Assembly: GCF_026339955.1 (NCBI RefSeq)
Contig: NZ_JAPEPW010000004.1
Coordinates: 496,001 to 560,000 of the forward strand
Origin: Streptomyces sp. NBC_01549
Lineage (GTDB): Bacteria; Actinomycetota; Actinomycetes; Streptomycetales; Streptomycetaceae
Reading direction: 5' to 3'
DNA: 64,000 nt
The position numbers were made by a program, and so were the translations under genes. Of this stretch, positions 1-7,913 are shown in pieces (position 1 is the stretch's first letter; every line of letters starts with the position of its first letter). The notes beneath the pieces were generated by a model. That model was not told the origin of the DNA, made no database searches, and was given only the letters and a program-made list of their open reading frames with translations.

Positions 1-2
1 CC

Positions 3-128
3 GCCGGCACCCGCGCGTTTGCCACCCGCGTGCGGCAGGAAGTCGGACTCGCCTCACCCGCCGACATGATCAAATCGAACGGCCGCAAGTACTACCCCGG
101 CCTGGCCTTGCTGGACACACCCTCATGA
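3..128 (+). CDS. C-terminal end of an unidentified protein (5' end outside window)
   Basis: An open frame enters from the left edge and stops at TGA 126-128, giving 41 residues that end ALLDTPS. The piece contains a basic stretch (IKSNGRKYYPG). Codon use is typical of high-GC actinobacteria. It lies just upstream of a DUF6009-like gene and a replication module, so it may belong to the same mobile replicon. I do not recognise the family. Confidence 0.45.
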   Translation, partial: AGTRAFATRVRQEVGLASPADMIKSNGRKYYPGLALLDTPS

Positions 129-315
129 ACCAACCCCCACACCACCACAGCGAACCGCGCCACAGCCGCGCGCGTCAGGGCACCCGGATGCCCCTACCCG
201 CCCCCACCGGCCCGCCCTACCATGAAGTCGCTGGGGCAGACTCACCAACAGGCGGCACACCACACCACGAGGCGGACCGTCGTCCGACCTGGCACACCAA
301 GGAGGGCAACCAGCT
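129..315. other. Intergenic stretch with an RBS near its end
   Basis: No gene is supported here. The last bases hold AAGGAGG (300-306), the ribosome binding site of the gene starting at 316. Confidence 0.5.
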
Positions 316-699
316 ATGAGCTCGCTACTGACCGAGGGCGATCTCACCCACGAGGCACACGTCGTGTGGCTGGAAGACCCCGACAAGCTCGACTACGTCC
401 GCCAGGCCCTCGACAAAACCCCCCGCCGCCGCAACAAACCCCGCTACGCCCGCGACGGCCGCATGGTCGGCTACGCCGAACTCGACGACCACGCCGAAGC
501 CGACCCGGACAGCGGCCTGTACCGCCGTCGCGTCTTTTTCCTCCTTCCGCACGACCGCGACGCCCAACCCGAAGGCCTCTACCAAGAAGGCGCCCCCGGC
601 GAAGCCGTGGATCCGCGCACTATCGAGGTCAGGAAGGTGGGCGAGAAGACCCCCCGCTCGCAAAGAGGGCCGGCAGCCATAACCGGCTCCCATTCCTAG
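316..699 (+). CDS. Small protein resembling DUF6009
   Basis: This encodes 127 residues. The start at 316 is supported by AAGGAGG nine bases upstream. The N-terminus (LTHEAHVVWLEDP, then LDYVRQALDK) and the middle (GRMVGYAELDDHA, then RRRVFFLLPHDRD) match my memory of the DUF6009 family, a protein of unknown function often found with replication or transfer genes of Streptomyces integrative elements. No signal peptide or membrane segment is visible. Its place just before an iteron-like array and a primase/helicase pair fits a mobile-element gene. The function is unknown; the family call is from memory. Confidence 0.6.
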   Translation: MSSLLTEGDLTHEAHVVWLEDPDKLDYVRQALDKTPRRRNKPRYARDGRMVGYAELDDHAEADPDSGLYRRRVFFLLPHDRDAQPEGLYQEGAPGEAVDPRTIEVRKVGEKTPRSQRGPAAITGSHS

Positions 700-737
700 A
701 CCGACCCCCACTCCTGGCGCCGGACTTTTCTCGCCAT

Positions 738-787
738 GTCACTGAGGCGCGGTCGTCAGGCCACGTCACTGAGGCGCGGTCGTCAGG
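738..787. repeat. Tandem 23-bp duplication
   Basis: An identical 23-bp sequence occurs at 738-760 and 765-787, a period of 27 bp. It precedes the AGTCGCT array and may be part of the same replication or control region. Confidence 0.7.
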
Positions 788-819
788 ACGTCCGGCCGAG
801 TGTCCCCAGAGCATGGCTG

Positions 820-1387
820 GAGAGTCGCTTGAGTCGCTGTCCAGTGACGCTCAGACCGGCCGGGGAAGTTCCGCTGGAGAGTCGCTTGAGTCGCTGGCGT
901 GGATCCGGGCGTGGGTGCTTTCGCGGATCGCGCGGCCTGCGGCAGCGACTGGGAGACAGTGACGGGACGCGCGGTCGGTCGCTCGTGAGTCCCGAGACAA
1001 AACCACAGGTCGGAGTGGGTGTTCAAGGCCAGTCAGCGACTGAAGGACTCAGCGTACGGATATATGGGGAGTGGGATGTGCTCTGTGTGGGCGCCTGGGA
1101 GCCATATATGGGGACCATGAGTCGCTTCAGTCGCTGACTGGCCCCTCTTAGGGCCTCTGACCTGCTTCTAGGCTGAGTGCTTGAAGAAGCGACGCAAGCA
1201 ACCCCGGTCGCTGGGCCGCTTCGTGAGTCGCTCGCATCCCTGCTGACGTGTTCTGGCTCAGTTCCTTCGGGTGCCTCGTTCTGTCACCTCCGTTTCGCTA
1301 GTCTGTTCCAGTCGTTCAGTCGCTTGGGTCGCTGATGGGGGATGCGCATGGCTTCTGAGCTGCCTTTTTTATGCAGCGACTCACGCG
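820..1387. repeat. Iteron-like array of AGTCGCT motifs (candidate replication origin)
   Basis: The heptamer AGTCGCT occurs exactly at 823, 832, 880, 889, 1120, 1129, 1226 and 1318, and its complement AGCGACT at 944, 1035 and 1375. Several near-matches (GGTCGCT) lie between them. Many copies come as 9-bp-spaced pairs (823/832, 880/889, 1120/1129, and 1318 with a near-copy at 1327). A random heptamer would be expected about 0.1 times here. The array directly precedes a primase-polymerase and helicase pair, so an initiator-binding origin is the simplest reading. An octamer CATATATG (1103-1110) and ATATATGG (1061-1068) also lie here. The stretch 700-1341 holds no credible gene. Confidence 0.6.
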
Positions 1388-2461
1388 AGACGGGAGCCCG
1401 GCCGTCAGGCATTCCTCGTTCACTGGCGACCGCCCGATGGTGCGCCGGTCGGGGTTGGCCGGTTCATCCCCTTGCCCCGGGCCGTAAGACGCCGGCAGGC
1501 AACTGTGCGTCCTGCCGGGAATCCGGGCACACCTACGTGGCATGCGGCTGCCCCGCCGCGGGCCGCTGGTGCCATGGGTTCCGTGCCGCCACGCTGGACT
1601 CGACCAGGATCGAGCAGTGGTGGGGTGCCCACCCGGGCCTCGGTGTGGGAGTCGCCTGCGGCCCCGCAGGGCTGGTGATCATCGACGTCGACGCCCATGA
1701 GAGGCAGCTGCCCGACCGGAACCGTTTGCTGCCCGGCATCGGGATTGCCGACGGAGTCGACCTGACCGGACTTGCCGACGGGTTCCACACGATCGGTCTG
1801 CTGGCCGCCTTGCGGGGCGCCACCAGTCCCGCCGATGACGAGACGACCCTGCGCGTACGCACCCCGTCCGGGGGCCTTCACGTGTGGTACCGGGGCCTCT
1901 CATGGGCGGCAGTGGCAGTGTTCCACCGGGTCGAGCGGCAGCCGTGCGCTGGCCTGGCAGGTCGACGTACGAGCATGCGGCGGGTACATCGTCGCCCCGG
2001 GCACGCTGACCGAGGCCGGGCCGTACGAGCCCGTGGGTGGCGTACGTGAGCCCGCTCCGCTGCCGGCCTGGCTCGCCCGGGAGCTGGAGCGCACCGGCCA
2101 CCTGCCGCCCGCGCACGTGCCCACGCCCCGGCCGGTGCCGCCCCGCGCCCGGCAGGCCGTCATCGCCGCGGGAGGCGGTCGTGGTGCCGTCGGCCGGGCC
2201 CTGGCCACGCTGCTCGCCGAAGTGGCCGACTGCGCCGCCGTACCCGAAGGCGCGGCGTTCTCCGAGAAGCTGAACCGCGCCGCCTACACCGTCGGGGGCC
2301 TCGTGGCCGCCGGGCACCTGTCGGCGGACGAGGCGGAACGGGTCCTGACGGAGGCGGCCGAGCACGCCCGCCCCGGGCAGGAGCAGCGCTACGGGGCCAT
2401 CATCCGCAGTGGCCTGGGCGCCGGCCGACTGCGTCCGCTGTCCCCGGGAGGTCGAATATGA
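1342..2461 (+). pseudogene. Bifunctional DNA primase/polymerase (prim-pol), frameshifted
   Basis: The first frame (1342 to about 1900) carries a prim-pol N-terminal domain: SLATARWCAGRGWPV, a Cys-rich stretch, then WWGAHPGLGVGVACG followed by VIIDVDAH, the DxD-type catalytic motif, and TPSGGLHVWY. The protein continues in the +1 frame with ALAWQVDVRACGGYIVAPG and a helical tail that ends at 2461. The switch lies between about 1893 and 1915, so the copy is either inactivated by an indel or carries a sequencing error. The stop overlaps the ATG of the next gene, so the two formed an operon. Proteins of this family start DNA synthesis in plasmids and integrative elements. Confidence 0.75.
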
Positions 2462-3574
2462 CCTTCGGACACGACGGCACCCTCTTCGACGCCCAGGCCG
2501 TCGCCGCGCAGATCCTCGCCCAGTCCGTGCCGCGCCCCCGCCAGGACCAGAGCGCGTCCAACGCGGGGGAGGCCACCGCCGACGGGCTGTTGCCCGACAC
2601 CCTCAGCGACCGGGGCAACGCCAAACTGTTCGTCAAGCTCTACTCCAACGACTACCGGCACGTGCCCGGGCTCGGCTGGTTCCGCTGGGACAGCACCCGC
2701 TGGCAGGTCGACGAGGACGACACCGTGATGTGGGCTGCCGGAGACCTGGCGGAGTCTCTGGCGAGCACCGACCCGCGTGGCGTGTTCACGCCCGCCGCGC
2801 TGCAGCAGCACCGCCGCCGCGCGCTCAGCACCAGTGGCATGAACGCGATGCTCGCCCAGGCCAGATCCGCTCCCGGCATGGTGCTCCACGCGGCACGTCT
2901 GGACGCCGATCCGTACGCGCTGTGCACGCCGGCCGGCATCGTCGACCTGCGCACCGGACTGATCCGCACGCCCGACCCGACCAAGGACTTCCACTCCCGC
3001 TCCACCACCGCGGCCCCCCGGTCGATGCCCACCCCGCGCTGGGACCGGTTCCTCGCCGACACCTTCGGCGACGGGCCCAAGGGCGAGGAGATGATCGACT
3101 TCCTGCATCTGCTGCTGGGGTACTCCATCACCGGCGACGTAGGCGCACAGGTCATGCCGTTCCTGTTCGGCTCCGGCCGAAACGGCAAGTCGGTGCTGCT
3201 GGATGTCCTGATGAAGCTGGTGGGAGACTATGCCGATGCCGCGCCGCCCGGCTTCCTGATGGCCCGTCCCTATGAGGGACATCCGACCGACCTGGCCGAA
3301 CTGCACGGCCGACGCGTCATCGTGTGCAGCGAGGTCAAGCCGGGGGACTGTTTCGACGAGGCCCGCGTGAAGCTGCTGACCGGCGGCGACCGGATCAAGG
3401 CGCGCCGTATGCGTCAGGACTTCTTCAGCTTCGAACCCACCCACAAACTCTGGCTGCTGGGCAACCACCGGCCCGAAGTCGGCACCGGCGGCTCCGCGTT
3501 CTGGCGGCGCATGCGGCTGATTCCGTTCGAGCGGGTCGTCCCTGACGACCGCAAGATCGACAACCTGGCGGACC
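2458..3574 (+). pseudogene. D5/P4-type SF3 helicase, 3' end lost at a fusion junction
   Basis: This reads as a phage/plasmid primase-helicase of the P4/D5 family. After a D5_N-like region (PYALCTPAGIVDLRTG) come the SF3 motifs: Walker A FGSGRNGKSV (about residues 236-245), motif B RRVIVCSE (about 284-291) and motif C HKLWLLGNHRP (about 330-340). The recognisable protein stops near DNLADR at 3571-3574. After this, the same frame is antisense-quality sequence while another frame reads an MFS transporter. The lost part would be the C-terminal end. It was translationally coupled to the prim-pol gene (ATGA overlap at 2458). Confidence 0.75.
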
Positions 3575-4090
3575 GGCGCGACCCAGATCTCCAGCCGGCT
3601 GCTGCCCAAGCTGCCACCCCGGCTGCTGATCGTGCCCGGACTGCTCGCGGCGGCCGCCTCGCTCGCCATCCTCACCCAGCTCACCCCCGACAGCTCCTAC
3701 GCCGCGGTGATCCTGCCGGCCGAGATGCTGCTCGGGCTCGCCATCGGCACCCTGTTCGTGCCGACCGTGGCGGTGGCCACCAGCGGAGTCGACCCGCAGG
3801 ACGGCGGCGTCGCCTCCGCGACCGTCAACACCGCCCAGCAGGTGGGCGCTTCGATCGGCACCGCGCTGCTCAACACGATCGCGGCCAGCGCCACCTACCT
3901 GGCCGACCACCACGGCGGCAGCACCCTGCGCGACGCCACCGTCCACGGCTACTCCGTCGCCGCGACCTGGGCGTTGGGCATCATGCTGGGCACCGCGCTG
4001 CTGGTGGCGGTCTTCATCAACGCCGACCCCCGCAAGCCCGTGGCCCCCAAGGCGCCGGCCGAACCCGCCGACGCCCTGGCCAAGAAGTAG
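3569..4090 (+). pseudogene. C-terminal fragment of an MFS drug-efflux-type transporter
   Basis: From 3569 the frame reads RTGATQISSRLLPKL and then hydrophobic helices (LLIVPGLLAAAASLAIL; ILPAEMLLGLAIGTLFVPT; a helix ending in a DPRKP tail), with the motif GGVASATVNTAQQVGASIGTALL typical of the DHA2 (14-helix) family. The end at 4090 looks natural (ALAKK, TAG). The N-terminal two thirds of the transporter are missing and replaced by the helicase gene, so the fragment cannot make a transporter. Confidence 0.75.
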
Positions 4091-4135
4091 GACCGCGGGC
4101 GGACCCCAGCGCGACAGCACAGTGCCCGGCCGGGA

Positions 4136-4276
4136 GAACCCGGCTGGCCGATCGCGACCGACACCCCGCTGACGGAGCCCACGGGCCTGGCCGTCAACGC
4201 GAAGGGTGACATCTACGTCACCAGCAACACGCTGAGCACCACCGACGGCGAGCTGCTGAAGTTCCCGGCCACCTGA
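4136..4276 (+). pseudogene. C-terminal scrap of a ScyD/ScyE or NHL-type beta-propeller protein
   Basis: In the frame ending at TGA 4274-4276 the sequence reads PLTEPTGLAVNAKGDIYVTSN, then TDGELLKFPAT. This is the closing blade of a secreted propeller protein (ScyD/ScyE-like in Streptomyces). Nothing upstream in the frame extends the match, so it is a remnant. The assignment rests on one blade only. Confidence 0.45.
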
Positions 4277-4348
4277 CCGGGTTCACCAGCCACGAAGCAC
4301 GCCACGCCCGCCGCCGGTCAGGCGGGCGTCCGTCGGCGCACGGATGGT

Positions 4349-4375
4349 TGTCACACTCGTGCGCCCGGCGGTGTC
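4349..4375 (+). promoter_or_regulatory. Candidate ECF41-type promoter
   Basis: TGTCACA at 4349-4355 is followed after 16 bases by TGTC at 4372-4375. Known ECF41 target promoters have TGTCACA at -35 and CGTC at -10. The match lies upstream of the COE-type gene at 4420 and so predicts autoregulation by the sigma factor encoded downstream. Confidence 0.6.
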
Positions 4376-4419
4376 TTCATGCCAAACAGGCCGCAAGGCC
4401 CCTGAAAGAGGAGAACACC

Positions 4420-4989
4420 ATGGCACCGCGTATCCCCAAGGCCGAGCTTCCCGCCGAGATGAAGGAGGCTCTGGTCAAGCAGCTCGGCTCCGTACCCGAG
4501 CCCGTCGAGGTGGTTTTCAACAACCCCGCCGTCGCCACCTCCAACCTGGAGTTCTCGGCGAAGGCCGCTGCGTGGGACGCCGTCGACGAGGGCCTCAAGA
4601 CGTTCGCGCACATGGCCGTGGCGGCCCAGGTCGGCTGCAGCTGGTGCCTGGACATCAACTACTTCGCCGCACTGAACCAGAACCTCGACCTGGAGAAGGC
4701 CAGCCAGGTGCCCAACTGGCGTGACTCCGACGCGTTCACCCCGCTGGAGCGCGAGGTGATGGAGTACTCCGAGGCCATGACGAACACCCCGCCGACCGTC
4801 ACCGACGAGCTGTCGGCGAGCCTGCTCAAGCAGCTCGGCCCGGCGGGCCTGGTCGAGCTCACCGTGTTCGTCGGCTTCGCCAACCTGTCGACCCGGGTCA
4901 ACACCGCGCACGGGATCACGTCGCAGGGTTACTCCGAGGCGTGCCAGATCCCGTTGGCCAAGCGCCCTCAGACGTCGGGTGCTGCCTGA
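4420..4989 (+). CDS. Carboxymuconolactone decarboxylase-like (AhpD fold) protein, ECF41 partner
   Basis: This encodes 189 residues. The ATG at 4420 follows GAAAGAGGAG at a good distance. The core has the AhpD/CMD motif GCSWCLDINYFAA (a CxxC pair near residues 70-73), preceded by the helix GLKTFAHMAVAAQV, and a second helical repeat LVELTVFVGFANLSTRVN. Such proteins are small all-helical redox or decarboxylase-like enzymes, and the real substrate is unknown. Genes of this type (called COE) accompany ECF41 sigma factors in many actinobacteria and are their main known target. Here it overlaps or abuts the sigma gene and has an ECF41-like promoter. Confidence 0.85.
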   Translation: MAPRIPKAELPAEMKEALVKQLGSVPEPVEVVFNNPAVATSNLEFSAKAAAWDAVDEGLKTFAHMAVAAQVGCSWCLDINYFAALNQNLDLEKASQVPNWRDSDAFTPLEREVMEYSEAMTNTPPTVTDELSASLLKQLGPAGLVELTVFVGFANLSTRVNTAHGITSQGYSEACQIPLAKRPQTSGAA

Positions 4990-4993
4990 CAAC

Positions 4994-5884
4994 ATGATCG
5001 GTGTGACTCATGACGCCATGACCGATGATCCGTTCCTCGTCCACCGCAACCTGCTGTTCACCGTCGCGTACGAGATGCTCGGCTCCGCGGCCGACGCCGA
5101 GGACGTGCTGCAGGAGACCTGGCTGCGCTGGGCCGACGTCGACCGCTCCCAGGTGCGCGAGCCACGGGCGTATCTCGTGCGGGCCGTCACCCGCCAGTCC
5201 CTCAACCGGCTGCGGACATTATCGCGCAGCCGCGAGGACTACGTGGGGGAGTGGCTCCCGGAGCCGCTGCTGACCAGTCCCGACGTGGCCGAGGACGTCG
5301 AACTCGCGGAGAGCGTCTCGATCGCGATGCTGACCGTGCTCGAGACGCTCGCACCCACCGAGCGGGCCGTGTTCGTGCTCCGTGAGGTCTTCGACATGCC
5401 GTACGGGGAGATCACCGAGGCCGTCGGCAAGTCGGCGGCCGCGGTGCGGCAGATCGCGCGGCGTGCCCGCGAGCACGTGGCGGCCCGCCGGCCGCGGATG
5501 CAGGTGAGCCGCTCGGAACAACAGGTCGTGGTGGAGCGGTTCCTGACCGCGCTGCGCACCGGGAAGCTGCAGGACCTGATGGAGGTCATGGCCCCCGACG
5601 TGGTCATGATCGCCGATGGGGGCGGGGTCGTGTCCGCCGCCCTGGTGCCGATCCATGGTGCCGCCGAGGTGGCGCCGGTGCTCGCCCGGGCGAAGCGGGT
5701 GGTCGAGGCGCTCGAGACGAGGACCGTGTGGCTCAACGGCGCTCCCGCGGGCCGTATCGAGTTCGACGGCGAGCCGGCCGCGGTGAGCCTCGAGGTCGAG
5801 GACGGCCGGGTCACGCGGATCTATGTGGTGCGCAACCCGCACAAGCTGACGCGCCTGGACGAACTGGCTCAACTGGCCAGGTAG
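4994..5884 (+). CDS. ECF41-family RNA polymerase sigma factor (SigJ-like)
   Basis: This is a sigma-70 ECF factor with region 2 (FTVAYEMLGSAADAEDVLQETWLRW) and region 4 (LAPTERAVFVLREVFDMPYGEI, then RQIARRAREHV), followed by a SnoaL-like C-terminal extension. It carries the group marks of ECF41: WLPEPL in the linker, DGGG (the usual last Lys is Val here) and NPHKL near the C-terminus. In this group the extension replaces an anti-sigma factor and tunes activity. Starts at 4979 (GTG), 4994, 5003 and 5018 are possible. I chose 4994 because 4979 would overlap the upstream gene; 5018 (MTDDPFLVHRN) matches family N-termini equally well. Confidence 0.85.
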   Translation: MIGVTHDAMTDDPFLVHRNLLFTVAYEMLGSAADAEDVLQETWLRWADVDRSQVREPRAYLVRAVTRQSLNRLRTLSRSREDYVGEWLPEPLLTSPDVAEDVELAESVSIAMLTVLETLAPTERAVFVLREVFDMPYGEITEAVGKSAAAVRQIARRAREHVAARRPRMQVSRSEQQVVVERFLTALRTGKLQDLMEVMAPDVVMIADGGGVVSAALVPIHGAAEVAPVLARAKRVVEALETRTVWLNGAPAGRIEFDGEPAAVSLEVEDGRVTRIYVVRNPHKLTRLDELAQLAR

Positions 5885-5922
5885 CCGGGGGTTCTCGGGG
5901 CGCTTCGGCAGGCGTCCCGAGT

Positions 5923-5960
5923 GGTCCGGGCGGTGCAGACCGCCCGGACCGGTCCTTTTA
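5923..5960 (+). terminator. Rho-independent terminator after the ECF41 gene
   Basis: A perfect 12-bp stem (5923-5934 with 5939-5950, GGTCCGGGCGGT and its complement) has a 4-base loop. It is followed by GGTCCTTTTA. Confidence 0.8.
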
Positions 5961-6013
5961 CGGGACAGGAAATGCCCAGCAGGACCTCACAGACCGGAGA
6001 GACTGGGAGAGTC

Positions 6014-6568
6014 ATGGACACCATCACCGAGACCGCCACCACCGCCCGCCCCGCCCCCGGCTGGGCCACCGCCGCGGGACTGGTCGCCCTCACCCCGCCG
6101 CGCTCCCCGGGCGGTGAGCACGGCGGTCCGGCCCTGGACCGTCTGCTGATCGCCGAGCGCATCGCCCGGTACGGCTGGGCCTACGACGAGCGCGACCAGG
6201 CCGCCCTCGCCGAGTGCTTCACCGCCGACGCCACCTGGCGTGCCACGGTCATGGGGGAGATCGAGACTCCGCTGCACCGGGGCGCGGAGACCATCGCGGC
6301 GGCGGAGGCCGCGCTCTGGCCCCAACAGGGCGACCAGCGGCGCCACATGTTCACCAACCACGTGATCGACCTGTCCGGCGACGAGGCCACGGCGCACGCC
6401 TACATGATCCAGCTGCGCATCCAGGACGCCGCCTCCTCGCTGGCCATCTCCGGGGCCTACCGCTTCCACCTGCGCCGTGAGACGGACGGGATCTGGCGCA
6501 TCGACACGCTCCGCAGCGCTCTCGACAACCTCACGTCAGCCCGGCGAGCCGCAGCAGCAGCGACTTGA
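6014..6568 (+). CDS. NTF2/SnoaL-like protein, C-terminus probably altered
   Basis: This encodes 184 residues. ATG 6014 follows GGGAGA. The body is a SnoaL-like/NTF2 fold: LLIAERIARYGWAYDERDQAALAECF, then ADATWRA, HMFTNHVIDLSGDEATAHAYM and a closing strand DGIWRIDTLRSALDNL. Members include polyketide cyclases, dehydratases and ketosteroid-isomerase-like proteins, so no substrate can be given. The last residues (TSARRAAAAAT) run 38 bp into the opposite-strand phosphatase gene and look unlike a family tail. The natural end may therefore have been replaced at a deletion joint near 6530. Confidence 0.7.
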   Translation: MDTITETATTARPAPGWATAAGLVALTPPRSPGGEHGGPALDRLLIAERIARYGWAYDERDQAALAECFTADATWRATVMGEIETPLHRGAETIAAAEAALWPQQGDQRRHMFTNHVIDLSGDEATAHAYMIQLRIQDAASSLAISGAYRFHLRRETDGIWRIDTLRSALDNLTSARRAAAAAT

Positions 6569-7913
6569 CCTCCGTGGCGGCGAGCGTCCCGCTCACCTCG
6601 CCGGGGCGCGAGCACAGCAGCACCGGCCCGTCCTCGGGCCGCTCGGGCAGCCTGCCGTGGCTGCCGCGCACCGGGGCCGGATCCAGCGGGACCACGGCCA
6701 TCCGGTAGCGCATGCCCAGCTTCTTGCGGGCCACCGCACCCGCCGCCCTGACCTTCACGTACGGGTCGAGCGGATCCATGAACAGCTCGGCGGGGTCGTA
6801 CCCGGGCTTGCGGTGGATCTCGACGAGCTGCGCGAAGTCGGGGGCGCGGGCGTCGTCGAGCCCGTAGTAGTACGTGAACCAGGAGTCCGGCTCGGCGAGC
6901 GCCACCAGCTCACCGGAGCGCGGGTGGTCCAGGCCGTGCTCCTTCTTGCCCGTCTCACCCAGGAGTTCGGCGACCCCGGCGACCCCCTCCAGCGCCTCCC
7001 GCACGCCGGCGACGTCCTCGGGCCGCCGTACGTACACGTGCGCGAGCTGGTGGTCGGCGACCGCGAAGGCGCGGGAGGCCATGGGGTCCAGATACTCCAT
7101 GCCGTCCTGGGTGTGCACCTCGAGGTAACCGGCGCGGCGCAGTGCCCGGTTGAGGTCGACGGGCCTGCTGACGTCGGTGATGCCGTACTCGGACAAGGCG
7201 ACCACGGTGCGTCCCTCGGCCTCGGCGTCCTCGAGCAGCGGGGCGAGCGCCGCGTCGAGGTCGGCGGCGGCCCTGAGCGAGCGCGGGTCCTTGGGGCCGA
7301 AGCGCTGCAGGTCGTAGTCGAGATGTGGTACGTAGCACAGCGTCAGGTCGGGATGCCGGGTGCGGTTGAGGTGCCGGGTCGCGTCGATGATCCACTGGCT
7401 GGAGACGAGGTCGGCGCCCGGGCCCCAGAAGTGGAACAGCGGGAACGTGCCGAGTGCGGCGTGGAGTTCGTCGTGCAGCTCGGGCGGCCGCGTGTAGCAG
7501 TCGGGCTCCTTGCGGCCGTCGGCGTAGTAGACCGGGCGGGAGGTCACCGTGAAGTCGGTGTCCGCGCCCATCGCGTACCACCAGCAGACGTTGGCGACGG
7601 CGTAGCCGGGGTGCAGGCGGCGGGCCGCGTCCCAGAGCCGGTCGCCCTCGACGAGCCCGTTGTGCTGGCGCCACAGCAGCACCTCGCCGAGTTCGCGGAA
7701 GTACCAGCCGTTGCCGACGATGCCGTGCTCGGCGGGCAGGGTGCCGGTCAGGAACGTCGACTGGGCGGCGCAGGTGACGGCCGGCAGCACCGTACCGAGC
7801 CCGGCGCGCGAGCCGGCGCCGCCGAGCTCCCGCAGGCGCGGCATGTGTTCCAGGAGCGCGGGGGTCAGGCCCACCACGTCGAGGACGAGCAGGGGAGGCG
7901 GGGCCGTGGTCAC
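6531..7913 (-). CDS. Type I phosphodiesterase/nucleotide pyrophosphatase (alkaline phosphatase superfamily), EboF-like
   Basis: This encodes 460 residues from GTG 7911-7913, which overlaps the stop of eboE (GTGA). The N-terminus LLVLDVVGLTP supplies the first metal Asp. QSTFLTGTLPAEHGIVGN holds the Thr nucleophile region. HLDYDLQRFG, SEYGITD and DHQLAHVYV supply the remaining metal ligands (near residues 196, 240 and 282). No signal peptide is seen, so it is probably cytoplasmic. In the ebo (eustigmatophyte/bacterial operon) cluster this enzyme follows eboE, and the pathway is thought to move or modify a membrane-linked metabolite. The prenyltransferase gene that usually follows in Streptomyces is absent. 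Confidence 0.75.
   Translation of the reverse strand: MTTAPPPLLVLDVVGLTPALLEHMPRLRELGGAGSRAGLGTVLPAVTCAAQSTFLTGTLPAEHGIVGNGWYFRELGEVLLWRQHNGLVEGDRLWDAARRLHPGYAVANVCWWYAMGADTDFTVTSRPVYYADGRKEPDCYTRPPELHDELHAALGTFPLFHFWGPGADLVSSQWIIDATRHLNRTRHPDLTLCYVPHLDYDLQRFGPKDPRSLRAAADLDAALAPLLEDAEAEGRTVVALSEYGITDVSRPVDLNRALRRAGYLEVHTQDGMEYLDPMASRAFAVADHQLAHVYVRRPEDVAGVREALEGVAGVAELLGETGKKEHGLDHPRSGELVALAEPDSWFTYYYGLDDARAPDFAQLVEIHRKPGYDPAELFMDPLDPYVKVRAAGAVARKKLGMRYRMAVVPLDPAPVRGSHGRLPERPEDGPVLLCSRPGEVSGTLAATEVKSLLLRLAGLT

Noticed and set aside
222..962. Plus-strand frame of 246 residues through the repeat region
   Set aside because: It overlaps the DUF6009-like gene in another frame and is Arg/Pro-rich shadow sequence.
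738..1387. Possible CRISPR array
   Set aside because: Repeats are short heptamers in both orientations with irregular spacing, and no cas genes are present.
3575..4209. Continuation of the helicase frame to 4209
   Set aside because: After the joint this frame is His/Arg/Pro-rich nonsense antisense in quality, while another frame reads a transporter. The 583-residue product is not a real protein design.
4979..4993. GTG 4979 as start of the ECF41 gene
   Set aside because: It would overlap the upstream gene by 11 bp without a ribosome binding site, and the added residues do not match family N-termini.
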